From Asbonarchaeum sp964517675 (lineage in GTDB: Archaea > Nanohalarchaeota > Nanosalinia > Nanosalinales > Nanoanaerosalinaceae): a DNA stretch of 64,000 nucleotides. The notes beneath the pieces were generated by a model. The model saw nothing but the letters and a program-made list of their open reading frames with translations. It made no database searches and was not told where the DNA came from. The stretch covers positions 278,602 to 342,601 of the forward strand of contig CAZFEL010000002.1 of NCBI GenBank assembly GCA_964517675.1. The letters run 5' to 3'. Both the position numbers and the translations under genes were made by a program. Shown in pieces: positions 45,295-53,742 of the stretch; the stretch's first letter is position 1; each line of letters opens with the position of its first letter.

Positions 45295-46014
45295 ATGCCC
45301 GAGGACATCTGGGAGGACCACGAGGGCGAGAAGAACTTCGAGAACGTCTTCAACGAGGAGACACTCCGTGCACTGTACGATCTCGCCGATGACGGCCACT
45401 TCGAGGTCCTCCACGGGTTCATCAAGCAGGGCAAAGAGTCCAACGTCTGTGTGGCGGAGAAAAAGGGTGGTACAAGGGTCGCGGTCAAGATCTACGTCGT
45501 CGAGGCATCAAACTACGAGGAGATGTCGACGTACCTCCTCTCCGATCCTCGTTTCCAGGGGATCAGCGATTCCCGCCGCGATGTGATCTTTTCCTGGTGC
45601 AGCAAGGAGTACAAGAACCTGATGAAGGCCACGCGGGCGGATGTCCCGGCACCGCGGCCGCTCGGGTTCGAGAAAAACGTCTTGGTGATGGAGTTCCTCG
45701 GGGACGATCTCCGCCCTGCACCGCGGCTGAAAGACGTGGAGCTCCACGAGCCCGAACGAGAGCTTGATTTCCTCCTGGAACAGGTCCGGACCTTGTGGCA
45801 GGACGAAGACCTCGTCCACGGTGATCTGAGCGAGTACAACGTCCTCTGGCACGGGAAACCACGGCTGATCGATTTCAGCCAGGGCGTGATGCGGTCCCAC
45901 CCCCTCGCCGATGAACTCCTGGAGCGGGACATCGCGAACCTGCTCAACCACTTCAGGAAGCGATACGGCATCGAGCGCGATGATGCGGACGTGCTGGACA
46001 GCATACGGTCCTGA
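45295..46014 (+). CDS. rio1: Rio1-type serine protein kinase
   Basis: The 239-residue atypical kinase is involved in small-subunit maturation. The ATP site includes GKESNVCVAEKKGGTRVAVKIY (ATP lysine), the STYLLSDPRFQG region, the catalytic loop LVHGDLSEYNVL and the metal site LIDFSQGV. The ATG at 45295 is chosen because a TATA box (gtttaaac, 45266-45273) lies 22-29 bp upstream. An in-frame ATG at 45274 would be inside the promoter. A Dim2-type gene follows, which fits a ribosome-maturation cluster. Confidence 0.93.
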   Translation: MPEDIWEDHEGEKNFENVFNEETLRALYDLADDGHFEVLHGFIKQGKESNVCVAEKKGGTRVAVKIYVVEASNYEEMSTYLLSDPRFQGISDSRRDVIFSWCSKEYKNLMKATRADVPAPRPLGFEKNVLVMEFLGDDLRPAPRLKDVELHEPERELDFLLEQVRTLWQDEDLVHGDLSEYNVLWHGKPRLIDFSQGVMRSHPLADELLERDIANLLNHFRKRYGIERDDADVLDSIRS

Positions 46015-46099
46015 GAATATCTCGTACCGGCGTAACGTGGCGCCAGCGGATGACTTAAAAAGGACGTAAGCATTTAAATGTTGGAACGGAGTGTACCAC

Positions 46100-46606
46100 G
46101 TGCGCGTCGTACGGATACCGGACGAACGGGTGGGCGTTCTCATCGGAGAAGGCGGGGAGACCCTCGCTGAGATCGAGGATCTGACCAGCACCGACATCAC
46201 CGTCGAGGACGGCGAGGTCCAGGTCACCGGCGAGGACCCGCTCCAGGAGATGACCGCCCAGCAGATCGCGAAGGCCATCGGCCGCGGGTTCAGCCCTGAC
46301 GATGCCTTCCGCCTGCTCGAGGAAAACGCCGGACTTGCCGTCATCAATATCAAGGATTTCACGAACACCGACAACGGCAAAGAACGTCTCAAGGGTCGCG
46401 TAATTGGTCGTGACGGCGAGGCCAAGCGCCACATCGAGAACGAGACCAACACCGAGCTCGCGGTCTACGGCAAGACCGTCTCGGTGCTCGGTCCGCTCAG
46501 GGGCGTCGAGATCGCGAAAAAGGCAGTCGAGATGCTCCTCGATGGCAGCTCCCACGCCTCGGCGTACCGGTACCTGGAACAGAACAAGGCACAGACGATA
46601 GGATGA
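46100..46606 (+). CDS. KH-domain ribosome maturation protein (Dim2/Pno1 type)
   Basis: The 168 residues contain two KH domains: DERVGVLIGEGGETLAEIE at the N-terminus and LKGRVIGRDGEAKRHIENET in the second half. This is the archaeal homologue of Dim2/Pno1 (Krr1-like), which binds the 3' end of small-subunit rRNA. Start at GTG 46100 is preferred: family members begin a few residues before the first KH, and TATA atttaaatg (46072-46080) fits a leaderless message. A GTG at 46091 is possible. It is adjacent to rio1, its functional partner. Confidence 0.88.
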   Translation: MRVVRIPDERVGVLIGEGGETLAEIEDLTSTDITVEDGEVQVTGEDPLQEMTAQQIAKAIGRGFSPDDAFRLLEENAGLAVINIKDFTNTDNGKERLKGRVIGRDGEAKRHIENETNTELAVYGKTVSVLGPLRGVEIAKKAVEMLLDGSSHASAYRYLEQNKAQTIG

Positions 46607-46610
46607 TACC

Positions 46611-48152
46611 ATGGCAGAACAGCACAGAGAGATCTCAGTAGCGGAATTCTTCGAGAAAAACCGCCACCTGCTTGGCTTTTCCAACCCGCAGAAAGCGATC
46701 ATAACCTGTATCAAAGAGGCAGTCGACAACTCTCTGGACGCCTGCGAGGAGGAACGTATCCTCCCGGAGATCCACGTCACGATCGATAAGACAGGCGATG
46801 ACAAGCTCCGGTTCCAGGTCAAGGACAACGCCATGGGGATCGACAAGGACATCATCCCGAACATCTTCGGCAAGCTGCTGTACGGGTCGAAGTTCCACCG
46901 TCTCCAGCAGACACGGGGCCAGCAGGGGATCGGTATCTCCGCTGCCGGCCTGTACGCCCAGCTGACGACCGGGAACCCGGTCAAGATCTACTCGAAGAAG
47001 AAAGGCGCAGAGGACACCCACATGTTCAAGGTGCGTATCGATACACAGGAGAACGAGCCCGAGATCATCGATGACCGGATCGTGGATGATTACGAGTTCG
47101 ATCACGGCACTTCCATCGAGATGGAGATCGAGGGCAAGTACACGGGCGGGCACCATTCCGTCAGGACATACCTGAAACACACAGCGATCATGAACCCGTA
47201 CGCGAAGATCGTACTGACGGAGCCGGACGGGAACACCATCGAGTTCCCGCGGGTCTCCGATTCCCTGCCACCGAAGCCAAAAGAGATCAAGCCCCACCCC
47301 CACGGGGTCGAGCTCGGTGTCCTCCAGCGGATGATCAAGAACTCATCCGCGAGGAAGGTCTCGTCCTTGCTCCAGAACGAGTTCACGCGGGTCGGACGGA
47401 CCTCCGCGGATGACATCCTCGAGAAGGCAGGCATCGACGGCAAGAAGCGGCCAGGCACCCTTGAGAAAAGCGAGGTCGAGAAGCTGCTGGATGCGATGCA
47501 GAACACGAACCTCCAGAACCCGCCGACGAACTGCCTCTCGCCGATCGGGGAGGGCCTGATTGACCGGGGACTGAAGAAAGAGCTCAACCCCGAGTTCGTC
47601 GCCTCCGTCACGCGGAAACCGTCCGTCTACCGTGGTAACCCGTACCAGATCGAAGCCGCGATCGCCTATGGCGGCGATATCAAGGACGACGGGACATACA
47701 ACGTCCTCCGGTACGCGAACAAGGTACCACTGATCTACAAGCGCTCATCGTGTTCCACCACGAAAGCGATCCGGGACACGGACTGGTCCCGCTACGGGCT
47801 CAGCGAGTCAGGCGAGCGCCCGACAGGACCGGTCTACATCCTCGTCCACATGGCCTCCGTCTGGGTGCCGTTCACCTCGGAGGGTAAGGAGGCGATCGCG
47901 GACTACCCGGAGATCAAAAAGGAGATGAAACTGGCCCTCCAGGAGGTCGGCAGGAAGCTCAAGACCCACATCAGCCAGAAGCGCAAGAAGAAGGTCCGCG
48001 CGAAGAAGAAAAAGAAGCTCACCTCCTACGGCCAGCTGATGTCCGGTGCCCTCGGCGAGCTGACAGGCGAGGACAGCCAGGAGATCGAGGACGCGATCAT
48101 GGAGATGCTCAACGACAAGTACGGCGAGAACATCGAGGAGGTCGAGGGCTGA
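46611..48152 (+). CDS. top6B: DNA topoisomerase VI subunit B
   Basis: The 513-residue GHKL ATPase subunit of the type IIB topoisomerase has FFEKNRHLLGF and the Bergerat fold motifs VDNSLDAC, KDNAMGID and RGQQGIGISAAGLYAQL. The switch lysine lies in the C-terminal transducer. A Lys-rich segment (QKRKKKVRAKKKKKLTSY) is near the end. It is four bases after the KH gene and followed by top6A. Together they relax and decatenate DNA. Confidence 0.97.
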   Translation: MAEQHREISVAEFFEKNRHLLGFSNPQKAIITCIKEAVDNSLDACEEERILPEIHVTIDKTGDDKLRFQVKDNAMGIDKDIIPNIFGKLLYGSKFHRLQQTRGQQGIGISAAGLYAQLTTGNPVKIYSKKKGAEDTHMFKVRIDTQENEPEIIDDRIVDDYEFDHGTSIEMEIEGKYTGGHHSVRTYLKHTAIMNPYAKIVLTEPDGNTIEFPRVSDSLPPKPKEIKPHPHGVELGVLQRMIKNSSARKVSSLLQNEFTRVGRTSADDILEKAGIDGKKRPGTLEKSEVEKLLDAMQNTNLQNPPTNCLSPIGEGLIDRGLKKELNPEFVASVTRKPSVYRGNPYQIEAAIAYGGDIKDDGTYNVLRYANKVPLIYKRSSCSTTKAIRDTDWSRYGLSESGERPTGPVYILVHMASVWVPFTSEGKEAIADYPEIKKEMKLALQEVGRKLKTHISQKRKKKVRAKKKKKLTSYGQLMSGALGELTGEDSQEIEDAIMEMLNDKYGENIEEVEG

Positions 48153-48187
48153 TGCCCGCAGTGACAGAACAACGAGGTGATAGATAG

Positions 48188-49309
48188 ATGCCACGACTAG
48201 ACGAAGACCATGAGACGATCAAGAAGCTCGAGGCACTTGGTCGACAGGTCCTCAGCCAGATCAAGGAAGGAGACAGCCCCAACATCGAGAAACCGGTACG
48301 TTCACGGTCGAACGTGGAATACGACGAGGACCAGGAACTGCTCAGCCTCGGGGACTCCACGTCAAAGCGGTACTTCATGAACATCGGGCATGCTCGGAAG
48401 TTCATGCAGACCATGCTGATCGCGGCGAAGTGCCGCGAGTTCATCCAAGAGGAACGGACCGCCTCCATCCGAGAGCTGTACTACCAGCTCAAGCGGACCG
48501 TGCCAGGCCTGGACGAGAACACCCTGGAGGACCAGGACGAGTCCGACCCTGTCATCGTCGACCTCGAGACCGCGACGGACAGCCTGCGGGAGCAGCTCCA
48601 CCTGATCGCGGAGCCGAAGGGGCGGCTCTTCGGGCCGATCACGATCGAGGACGAGGGCGACGAGATCGACTGCCTGCAGCTCGGGAAATCCGGTCTCGGT
48701 GTGCCGAGCATCGTGGATGATTATAACTTCATCGAGCACAACGCGGATTACGTCCTCGTCGTCGAGACGAGTGCCATGGCCGCTCGACTCGTCGAGGAGG
48801 ACTTCCACAAGGAACACGACGCCATTATCATCTCGGCCGGGGGACAGCCCTCACGTGGTGTCCGGCGTCTGACGCGGCTGCTCAACGACCGTCTCGACCT
48901 GCCGGTGTATGTCTTCACGGACGGGGACCCGTACGGCTACTATATCTACTCCGTGCTGACTGCCGGCTCGATGAACCTGGCCTTCGAGTCCAAGCGCCTC
49001 GCGACACCTGATGCGAACCTGATCGGTATGACCATGCAGGACGTCGAGGAGTACGGCCTCGAGAACGTGACAGAGAAGCTCAAGGGCAAGGGACCGGATC
49101 AGTCCGGTGGCCCGACTGCTGACTACAAGCGTGCCCTGGACATGATGGAGTATGAGTGGTTCAAGCACGATGAATGGCAGCAGGAGCTTCAGACGATGCT
49201 CGACAAAGGTATCAGGGTCGAACAGCAGGCCCTGGCGAATAACTCCCTCCAGTTCGTCGCCGAGACGTACCTGCCAGAGAAAATCGAGAAGGGAGAGTTC
49301 CTCCCATGA
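48188..49309 (+). CDS. top6A: DNA topoisomerase VI subunit A
   Basis: The 373-residue Spo11-like DNA-cleaving subunit has the active-site tyrosine in SIRELYYQLKR and the Toprim metal site in VVET and FTDGDPYGYYIY. It pairs with Top6B encoded just upstream. The last 12 codons and the stop region are duplicated about 80 bp downstream (49353-49390). Confidence 0.97.
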   Translation: MPRLDEDHETIKKLEALGRQVLSQIKEGDSPNIEKPVRSRSNVEYDEDQELLSLGDSTSKRYFMNIGHARKFMQTMLIAAKCREFIQEERTASIRELYYQLKRTVPGLDENTLEDQDESDPVIVDLETATDSLREQLHLIAEPKGRLFGPITIEDEGDEIDCLQLGKSGLGVPSIVDDYNFIEHNADYVLVVETSAMAARLVEEDFHKEHDAIIISAGGQPSRGVRRLTRLLNDRLDLPVYVFTDGDPYGYYIYSVLTAGSMNLAFESKRLATPDANLIGMTMQDVEEYGLENVTEKLKGKGPDQSGGPTADYKRALDMMEYEWFKHDEWQQELQTMLDKGIRVEQQALANNSLQFVAETYLPEKIEKGEFLP

Positions 49310-49310
49310 T
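49273..49310 (+). repeat. Repeat copy 1, end of top6A
   Basis: This 38-bp segment, gccagagaaaatcgagaagg and 18 bases more, is repeated at 49353-49390 with three mismatches. It encodes the last residues of Top6A. The second copy is non-coding, so it is a partial tandem duplication of the gene end. Confidence 0.85.
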
Positions 49311-49330
49311 GATGCTCGATTTACTCGGAA

Positions 49331-49349
49331 AGAAAACGCTACGCGTTTT
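49331..49349. terminator. Palindrome between the top6A repeats
   Basis: gaaaacgctacgcgttttc forms an 8-bp stem with a 3-base loop (gaaaacgc-tac-gcgttttc). It could serve as a terminator or processing hairpin after top6A. Confidence 0.4.
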
Positions 49350-49352
49350 CCC

Positions 49353-49390
49353 GCCAGAGAAAATCGAGAAAGGAGACGTCCTCCCATGAT
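49353..49390 (+). repeat. Repeat copy 2, downstream of top6A
   Basis: Second copy of the top6A 3' terminal segment (three mismatches in 38 bp). Its ggaga and cctcccatg segments lie directly before the nucleotidyltransferase gene start at 49397. Confidence 0.85.
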
Positions 49391-49396
49391 CAAGAC

Positions 49397-50221
49397 GTGA
49401 GCGAGATGGCCACTCTGGACCTAAAAGCACTCAAGGGCCTTCCACCAGGCGGACAGCAGTTCTTCACCGACCTGGAGGAGGGACTCGACCTCGAGGAGAT
49501 CAGGTCCATCCTGGTCTTCGGCAGCACCGTGACAGGGGACGTGGCAGCGGTCAGCGATATCGATCTGCTCATCGTCCTCGAGGACAGCAGTGAGTATGCC
49601 GGGAAGGCCCATGATGTGCTGGACGAGATTGTGCCTGATCTCACCGAAAAGACCCGGCCGGACAACGGCCTCGAGGCCCGGGTACAGCGGCTGACAGGGA
49701 TGTTCCGCTCCGGGTTCATCGCAGAGGAACGGGATATCAGGGAGGGTCGGTTCGAGGCGATATTCGAGACCTCTGCCCTGGCACGGGCGGCCCCGTGGCG
49801 GATCGTGCTGGCCCGCGTGTTCGAGCAGGCAGAGCCGGTCTACGGGGAGATGATCGAGCCGGACTGGGACAGGGTCGGCGATCCACACGAGATGCCTGTC
49901 CGGGAGCTCGTAAAAGACATAGCGATGACGGAGCTGCTTGCCCTCGCACAGCTACCCTACCAGTTCCTCTCAGATCGGGCGACCGAGTACAGCCTGGAAG
50001 CATACAAGTGGACGCTTTACAACTGTGCGTACCTCCTTGAAGGCGAGGCAACGACGCTTTCGAGGTCGATAGACGCGCTTCCAGGGACCCGTATGGATGA
50101 GCGGTTCCTGGAGCTTCGTGACGATCCCAGGACGTCACCGTGGTTCGTCCTGCAGGCACCGCTGTCGATCGCGCAGGCTCATCTCGCGGCCGGCCGGGCG
50201 ATCGTCGGGGGTGGGGCCTGA
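49397..50221 (+). CDS. Nucleotidyltransferase-fold protein
   Basis: The 274 residues have the pol-beta-type nucleotidyltransferase motif GSTVTGDVAAVSDIDLLIVL (GS...DxD) near residue 43 and a second acidic strand later. The C-terminal two thirds are helical, with DIAMTELLALAQLPYQFLSD and YKWTLYNCAYLLEGEA, like a HEPN-type partner domain fused to MNT. Such fusions modify RNA, antibiotics or partner proteins; the target is unknown. GTG start. The stop overlaps the next gene's ATG. Confidence 0.78.
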   Translation: MSEMATLDLKALKGLPPGGQQFFTDLEEGLDLEEIRSILVFGSTVTGDVAAVSDIDLLIVLEDSSEYAGKAHDVLDEIVPDLTEKTRPDNGLEARVQRLTGMFRSGFIAEERDIREGRFEAIFETSALARAAPWRIVLARVFEQAEPVYGEMIEPDWDRVGDPHEMPVRELVKDIAMTELLALAQLPYQFLSDRATEYSLEAYKWTLYNCAYLLEGEATTLSRSIDALPGTRMDERFLELRDDPRTSPWFVLQAPLSIAQAHLAAGRAIVGGGA

Positions 50222-50634
50222 TGTATCCCCGCGACCACGCTATCATCGCTGCTGCGGTGACAGCGATTGTCGCTGTCATCAGCGGGGTGACAGGGACAGG
50301 GTTCATCGTGTGGGTCACTATCGGGACGATCGCCGGCGTGGTCATCGATGTCGATCACGTCGTGCTCTCGATGTTCGTACATGGTCGGTGGCGGGAGGGG
50401 TTCAAATGGCTGGGGCAGCCACGGCATGCACTTCTCTCGCCAGATGCCCTGCTGGAGGATATCGATTATCCGAAGCTGGTCCACCACCGTATCCTGTCCC
50501 ACATGGTGATATTCGCGGCGCTGGTGGTACTCGTACCCGTCCATGAGCTGGTGAGGCCTGCGGTACTCGGTTTGGGAGCCCACATCCTGGCGGATATCGC
50601 GTGGGACCTGTGGAACGAAACGTACCGGCTCTAA
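50221..50634 (+). CDS. DUF457/YdjM-like membrane protein
   Basis: The 137-residue protein has about four membrane helices and a conserved-looking metal-type pattern: DVDHV in the first half, HHRILSH in the middle, and GAHILADIAWD at the end. This arrangement matches the YdjM/DUF457 group of putative membrane metal-dependent hydrolases. The ATG overlaps the stop of the nucleotidyltransferase gene, so the two are coupled. Confidence 0.72.
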   Translation: MYPRDHAIIAAAVTAIVAVISGVTGTGFIVWVTIGTIAGVVIDVDHVVLSMFVHGRWREGFKWLGQPRHALLSPDALLEDIDYPKLVHHRILSHMVIFAALVVLVPVHELVRPAVLGLGAHILADIAWDLWNETYRL

Positions 50635-50705
50635 GGGGCTGGCGCTGGTCTTGTGAAGTATTTCAGGGGGGCGGCTTGAAAAATGTCGAGGGGAACGACA
50701 GCTGC

Positions 50706-50960
50706 ATGGAGACTGCCAACGGACTCACCATCGATGCGAAAGGACAGATAACCGCTGTACGGCTGTCGGACCAGGAGGAGGTCTCCCTGGAGTGGGGTAA
50801 GGTCGATGACCCCGATGCAGGCGAGTACCAGAACACCCTGGGCATCAAGGACGCTGAATGGGTGGAAAACGACAGCGACGATGACGGGACCTACTTCATC
50901 TACGAGCGAGACAGTGAGCGGTTCAAGATGTACAAGTCTGACCTGAATCCCAGCGAGTGA
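50706..50960 (+). CDS. Hypothetical acidic protein, 84 aa
   Basis: A small acidic beta-rich protein with no recognised domain (ANGLTIDAKGQITAVRLSDQ at the start). The ATG at 50706 is preferred; earlier in-frame codons overlap the upstream gene. It is followed by the tRNA-Phe promoter region. Confidence 0.6.
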   Translation: METANGLTIDAKGQITAVRLSDQEEVSLEWGKVDDPDAGEYQNTLGIKDAEWVENDSDDDGTYFIYERDSERFKMYKSDLNPSE

Positions 50961-50967
50961 CCGGACG

Positions 50968-51036
50968 ATATTTAAGCGTTCCACGATGAGGTACCCAGTG
51001 CATACCGGCCGGGCTCCCCTCCTCACCCGGCCGGTT
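50968..51036 (+). promoter_or_regulatory. Upstream region of tRNA-Phe: TATA and hairpin
   Basis: A TATA-like element (atatttaag, 50968-50976) lies about 65 bp upstream of the tRNA. Between them is a strong GC hairpin (ccggccggg ... cccggccgg, 51006-51034). A second TATA-like element (gtttaag) abuts the tRNA. The tRNA is probably made from a longer precursor starting near 51000. Confidence 0.45.
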
Positions 51037-51039
51037 TAA

Positions 51040-51113
51040 GGGAGCGTAGCTCAGCCTGGGAGAGCGCGAGACTGAAGATCTCGTTGTCCCCGGTTCAAAT
51101 CCGGGCGTTCCCA
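51040..51113 (+). tRNA. tRNA-Phe(GAA)
   Basis: A 74-nt cloverleaf with acceptor GGGAGCG/CGUUCCC, D-stem GCUC/GAGC, anticodon stem CGAGA/UCUCG, loop CUGAAGA with anticodon GAA, and T-arm CCCGG-UUCAAAU-CCGGG. There is no intron and CCA is not encoded. Its 3' end is repeated three times in the following 3.4 kb, marking it as an integration site. Confidence 0.96.
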
Positions 51114-51209
51114 CTTTAGTCCTTCTCAACGTGATGGCCGGACTCTATCAGCACGACGAGGAACCGGATTCTTCCACTCGGTTCTCTCCCGAGAACCTCG
51201 AGGTCAAAT

Positions 51210-51244
51210 CCGGGCGTTCCCACTCTACATGCTGTCCAGTTGTA
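51210..51244 (+). repeat. att-like copy of tRNA-Phe 3' end (1)
   Basis: The tRNA-Phe 3' sequence (tcaaatccgggcgttcccact) recurs here, then continues with tctacatgctgtccagttgt, which the tRNA locus lacks. The same extended sequence returns at 52098-52131. This copy probably marks the end of one inserted segment. Confidence 0.7.
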
Positions 51245-51335
51245 AACAATTGAATTGCTGAATTCTCCCGCCCGTTAAGAAACTCAATACACTCAAATAG
51301 ATTAATTCAAATTAGCAATTGTATAAAAAAAACAT
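51245..51335. other. AT-rich intergenic stretch
   Basis: This is markedly AT-rich compared with the rest of the window and has no gene I can support. It begins the low-GC accessory segment that continues to about 51960. Confidence 0.5.
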
Positions 51336-51461
51336 CTAATCCATCCCGATCATCTTTTTAGCTTCTTTCTGAGGGATGCTATCGCTTTCACGGGCTTCTT
51401 CCACCATACGAGCCTCTCTTTCATTAAGAGAGTGCTTTTCTTCCGTTGTATTGCCCGCCAT
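51336..51461 (-). CDS. 41-residue charged small protein
   Basis: This short frame begins MAGNTTEEKHSLNEREARM and ends KEAKKMIGMD. It is highly charged and helical, with good codon structure in an AT-rich region. A Shine-Dalgarno-like ggtga lies 6 bases before the ATG, and a TATA-like attaaaag lies about 35 bp upstream on the minus strand (near 51497). It is divergent from a RelE-like gene, so it may be an antitoxin or a small regulator. Confidence 0.55.
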   Translation of the reverse strand: MAGNTTEEKHSLNEREARMVEEARESDSIPQKEAKKMIGMD

Positions 51462-51618
51462 TTCTTTCACCTGTATACCATTATAGCGGGAAAACTTTTA
51501 ATAAGAGTGTTGTCAAAGAAAGATCTCTAATCTTAGAAAGGCCATAGTTATTGTCCTTTTTCCCTAATAAAAGCTTGTCTGAATCGATTTTTTATACAGT
51601 TCTGTGTAAGTAATCCGC

Positions 51619-51960
51619 ATGGGGAAGTACTGGAAAACAATTTTCATACACCAAATGCAGGCCCTCTCCAATAACCAAAGAGAAGAGATATTTGAGAGCA
51701 TCAATACGCTAGAGCAAGAAGGCTTTGCAGAGTGCGAAGACGGCGAATGGAGCCCGGAGAGAGACGGCGGACAAATCTACAAGTTGAAAGTCAAAAAGGA
51801 GCATGCAGACCACCGGATTTTTATCGATAACAGAGATGGTGATTTAGATATATACGGGATGTTTCACCGCGACAGAGGGTATGAAGACGGTTATGACGAA
51901 GATCAGGATCCCGATGACTACATAAGAAACATTCTAAGCGGTATAGATTGGATCTCCTAA
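51619..51960 (+). CDS. RelE/ParE-like protein, putative toxin
   Basis: The 113 residues resemble the RelE/ParE or Gp49-like fold: a helical N-terminus (SNNQREEIFESINTLEQEG), then strands GGQIYKLKVKKEHADHRIFI and DGDLDIYGMFHRDRGY. Such proteins are mRNA interferases or gyrase poisons. TATA tttatacag (51591-51599) is placed for a leaderless ATG. Base composition is AT-rich, unlike its neighbours. It lies between two att-like repeats, so it is probably acquired. No antitoxin is encoded directly beside it on the same strand. Confidence 0.6.
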   Translation: MGKYWKTIFIHQMQALSNNQREEIFESINTLEQEGFAECEDGEWSPERDGGQIYKLKVKKEHADHRIFIDNRDGDLDIYGMFHRDRGYEDGYDEDQDPDDYIRNILSGIDWIS

Positions 51961-52047
51961 TAATGTGCAGGTGGAGGGTTCTAAGTGCCCCTAACACAGG
52001 ATGGATAATCCCAGCTCCTGGAGACAGATTTAAAAAGCGAGAACGTA

Positions 52048-52114
52048 CTACTGCAGGTCGGTACCCAAAAAGGTCATACCAGAACACTTCGACCCGCTCC
52101 GGGCGTTCCCACTC
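52048..52114 (+). repeat. 67-bp island repeat, copy 1
   Basis: This copy is identical at 66 of 67 positions to 54425-54491. It contains an imperfect inverted repeat (gcaggtcg ... cgacccgc) with an inner ggta/tacc pairing and ends in the tRNA-Phe acceptor sequence tccgggcgttcccactc. A TATA-like sequence (gatttaaaaa) lies about 20 bp before it. Confidence 0.9.
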
Positions 52115-52131
52115 TAATGCTGTCCGGTTGT
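52098..52131 (+). repeat. att-like copy of tRNA-Phe 3' end (2)
   Basis: This sequence matches 51210-51244 apart from one indel and one substitution. It overlaps the 3' part of the 67-bp repeat. The segment between the two att-like copies (51245-52097) carries the RelE-like gene and the 41-residue ORF. Confidence 0.75.
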
Positions 52132-52195
52132 TCTTTCAGCCACTCGACAGATGCTCCTTTTTTATTCGTCTACCCAGCAAGGTGAACCAGATACC

Positions 52196-52828
52196 GTGAG
52201 CACACGAACCTCACTCTTGCTGGTGAGCGGGCTTGTCCTCCTGTTCACACCGATGGCCTCCGCGAGCTGGGCGCAGGATGCATTCAACCCCATCACGACA
52301 GCGAACGAATCAGATGTCATCGTGCACGGGACGGTCGTCGAGATCCAGGACAGCGGCGGGACACCAACACCGATGCACGATACGACCCATCCTGTTACAC
52401 TCGACATCCATGAGGTCATCAAGGGTAACGTGAGCGGCGACCACCTCACCATCCAGGTCGGTGGCGGGGGCGGCGTCTGGATCTCGACCGCCGCCAGCTT
52501 CTCCATGGACGAGGAAGTCATCCTCCTGCTCCAGCAGCACCAGTCCACCGCTTCAAGCCAGCCGATCTACTACCTCACCAGCGGTCAGCCCGGGAAGTAC
52601 ACGGTCACGAACGGTACAGTCCAGATTACAGAACCAGTCACCAAGCGCATCACGGTCAAGGATATAAAACAACTCCTCCGCGAACCCACGACCACAAACC
52701 TCACCGCACTCCCTACTGTCAACATCTCTCGACAGTACACACCGCCTGATGCCACCAGGCCTGCCACAGACGGAGGACCTGGCATCATCGGACAGATCAT
52801 CCAGGCCATCCTCCAGTTCCTGCCCTGA
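52196..52828 (+). CDS. Exported hypothetical protein
   Basis: The 210-residue protein has a signal peptide (TRTSLLLVSGLVLLFTPMASA) and a beta-rich middle part (ESDVIVHGTVVEIQDSGG, then VTLDIHEVIKGNVSGDHLTI), then a Pro/Thr-rich C-terminus with a terminal hydrophobic patch (GIIGQIIQAILQFL). The GTG at 52196 gives a proper signal peptide and is placed about 33 bp after a TATA-like tttttatt (52157-52164). Its GC content is closer to the core genome than that of the RelE-like segment. Function unknown. Confidence 0.7.
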   Translation: MSTRTSLLLVSGLVLLFTPMASASWAQDAFNPITTANESDVIVHGTVVEIQDSGGTPTPMHDTTHPVTLDIHEVIKGNVSGDHLTIQVGGGGGVWISTAASFSMDEEVILLLQQHQSTASSQPIYYLTSGQPGKYTVTNGTVQITEPVTKRITVKDIKQLLREPTTTNLTALPTVNISRQYTPPDATRPATDGGPGIIGQIIQAILQFLP

Positions 52829-52981
52829 CTTGGCCTCTCATCGATGCAGGCCTTAAATAAGCCGGAAGATGTACTGTAGCCCGGTAACCAAGATGGTTAG
52901 AACAGAACGGCAGTAAATAAACACAAGCAACTCCCAAAAAATTTATCCGACCGTGAGGAAAGAATAGACAGAGAATATACT

Positions 52982-53701
52982 ATGGTCGATACAAATCGTC
53001 GCGATTTTCTCAAGGGACTTCGCGCCCTCGGTCTTACGCCGGCTATTACCAGCATTGATGAAGAAACAGCACAGGTAGGGGATATCACCTATAATCCGAA
53101 CGAAGAGGTCACCTATGTTGCAGGCTGGAGCAACGAATTCAAAGACGGTGAGGTCCACAAGGACCCGATGTATAAGACCATGACCCATGAGGAATGGGAC
53201 GAGCTTCAGGCTACAGACCAAGCTGCTCAAGAACTGACAGACCTATTAAATGGATCTGAACTGGAAGAAAAATACATAGGTATCATAGAGAGTGCAGCCG
53301 AAGAAAATGACACCGGAGACCAGCTAGAAGTTACAATCTCAAGCGACTCAACATACACAGCCGAAGAAATAATGGGACAGCTTCCGGCAACGGTCTCTGG
53401 AGAGGCAAAATTCGCAGACGAAGAATTCGAAGTGCCCGTCGATGTCAGAGAGGTCGATTTTGAAGAACACAGCTTTTACTCAGAACCCTACACTCAATAC
53501 AATGACGTACCAGGGGCTGCGCCAATAATCTCCCCTGATACGCCCGACTACGCAGGATGTACAGCCGGTCCCTTTTTCCATGAACGAAATGGAGAAGCAT
53601 ACATGGTCGGCGTCATAAAAGGCACCGAAGATGGCTTAGCCTATGCTACAACTGCAGAGACAACAGAAGATGTACTCAGCGGTAATTGGTTGACACAATA
53701 A
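52982..53701 (+). CDS. Exported protein with Tat-type signal
   Basis: The 239 residues begin with a twin-arginine motif (NRRDFLKGLRALGLTPA), predicting Tat export. The mature part is acidic. Near the end, AGCTAGPFFHERNGEAYMVG resembles the CTAG strand of trypsin-like proteases of the streptogrisin type, but no catalytic His or Ser motif is visible. A protease relative is therefore unproven. A TATA-like aatttatcc lies at 52938-52946. More AT-rich than the core genome. Confidence 0.65.
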   Translation: MVDTNRRDFLKGLRALGLTPAITSIDEETAQVGDITYNPNEEVTYVAGWSNEFKDGEVHKDPMYKTMTHEEWDELQATDQAAQELTDLLNGSELEEKYIGIIESAAEENDTGDQLEVTISSDSTYTAEEIMGQLPATVSGEAKFADEEFEVPVDVREVDFEEHSFYSEPYTQYNDVPGAAPIISPDTPDYAGCTAGPFFHERNGEAYMVGVIKGTEDGLAYATTAETTEDVLSGNWLTQ

Positions 53702-53742
53702 CACCTCACTTTCAATCGGCATACAATCACCACAAGAATCAA

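Noticed and set aside
52048..52114. Possible complete tRNA gene in the 67-bp repeat
   Set aside because: It has the acceptor 3' end but no T-arm, D-arm or matching acceptor 5' strand, so it cannot fold as a tRNA.
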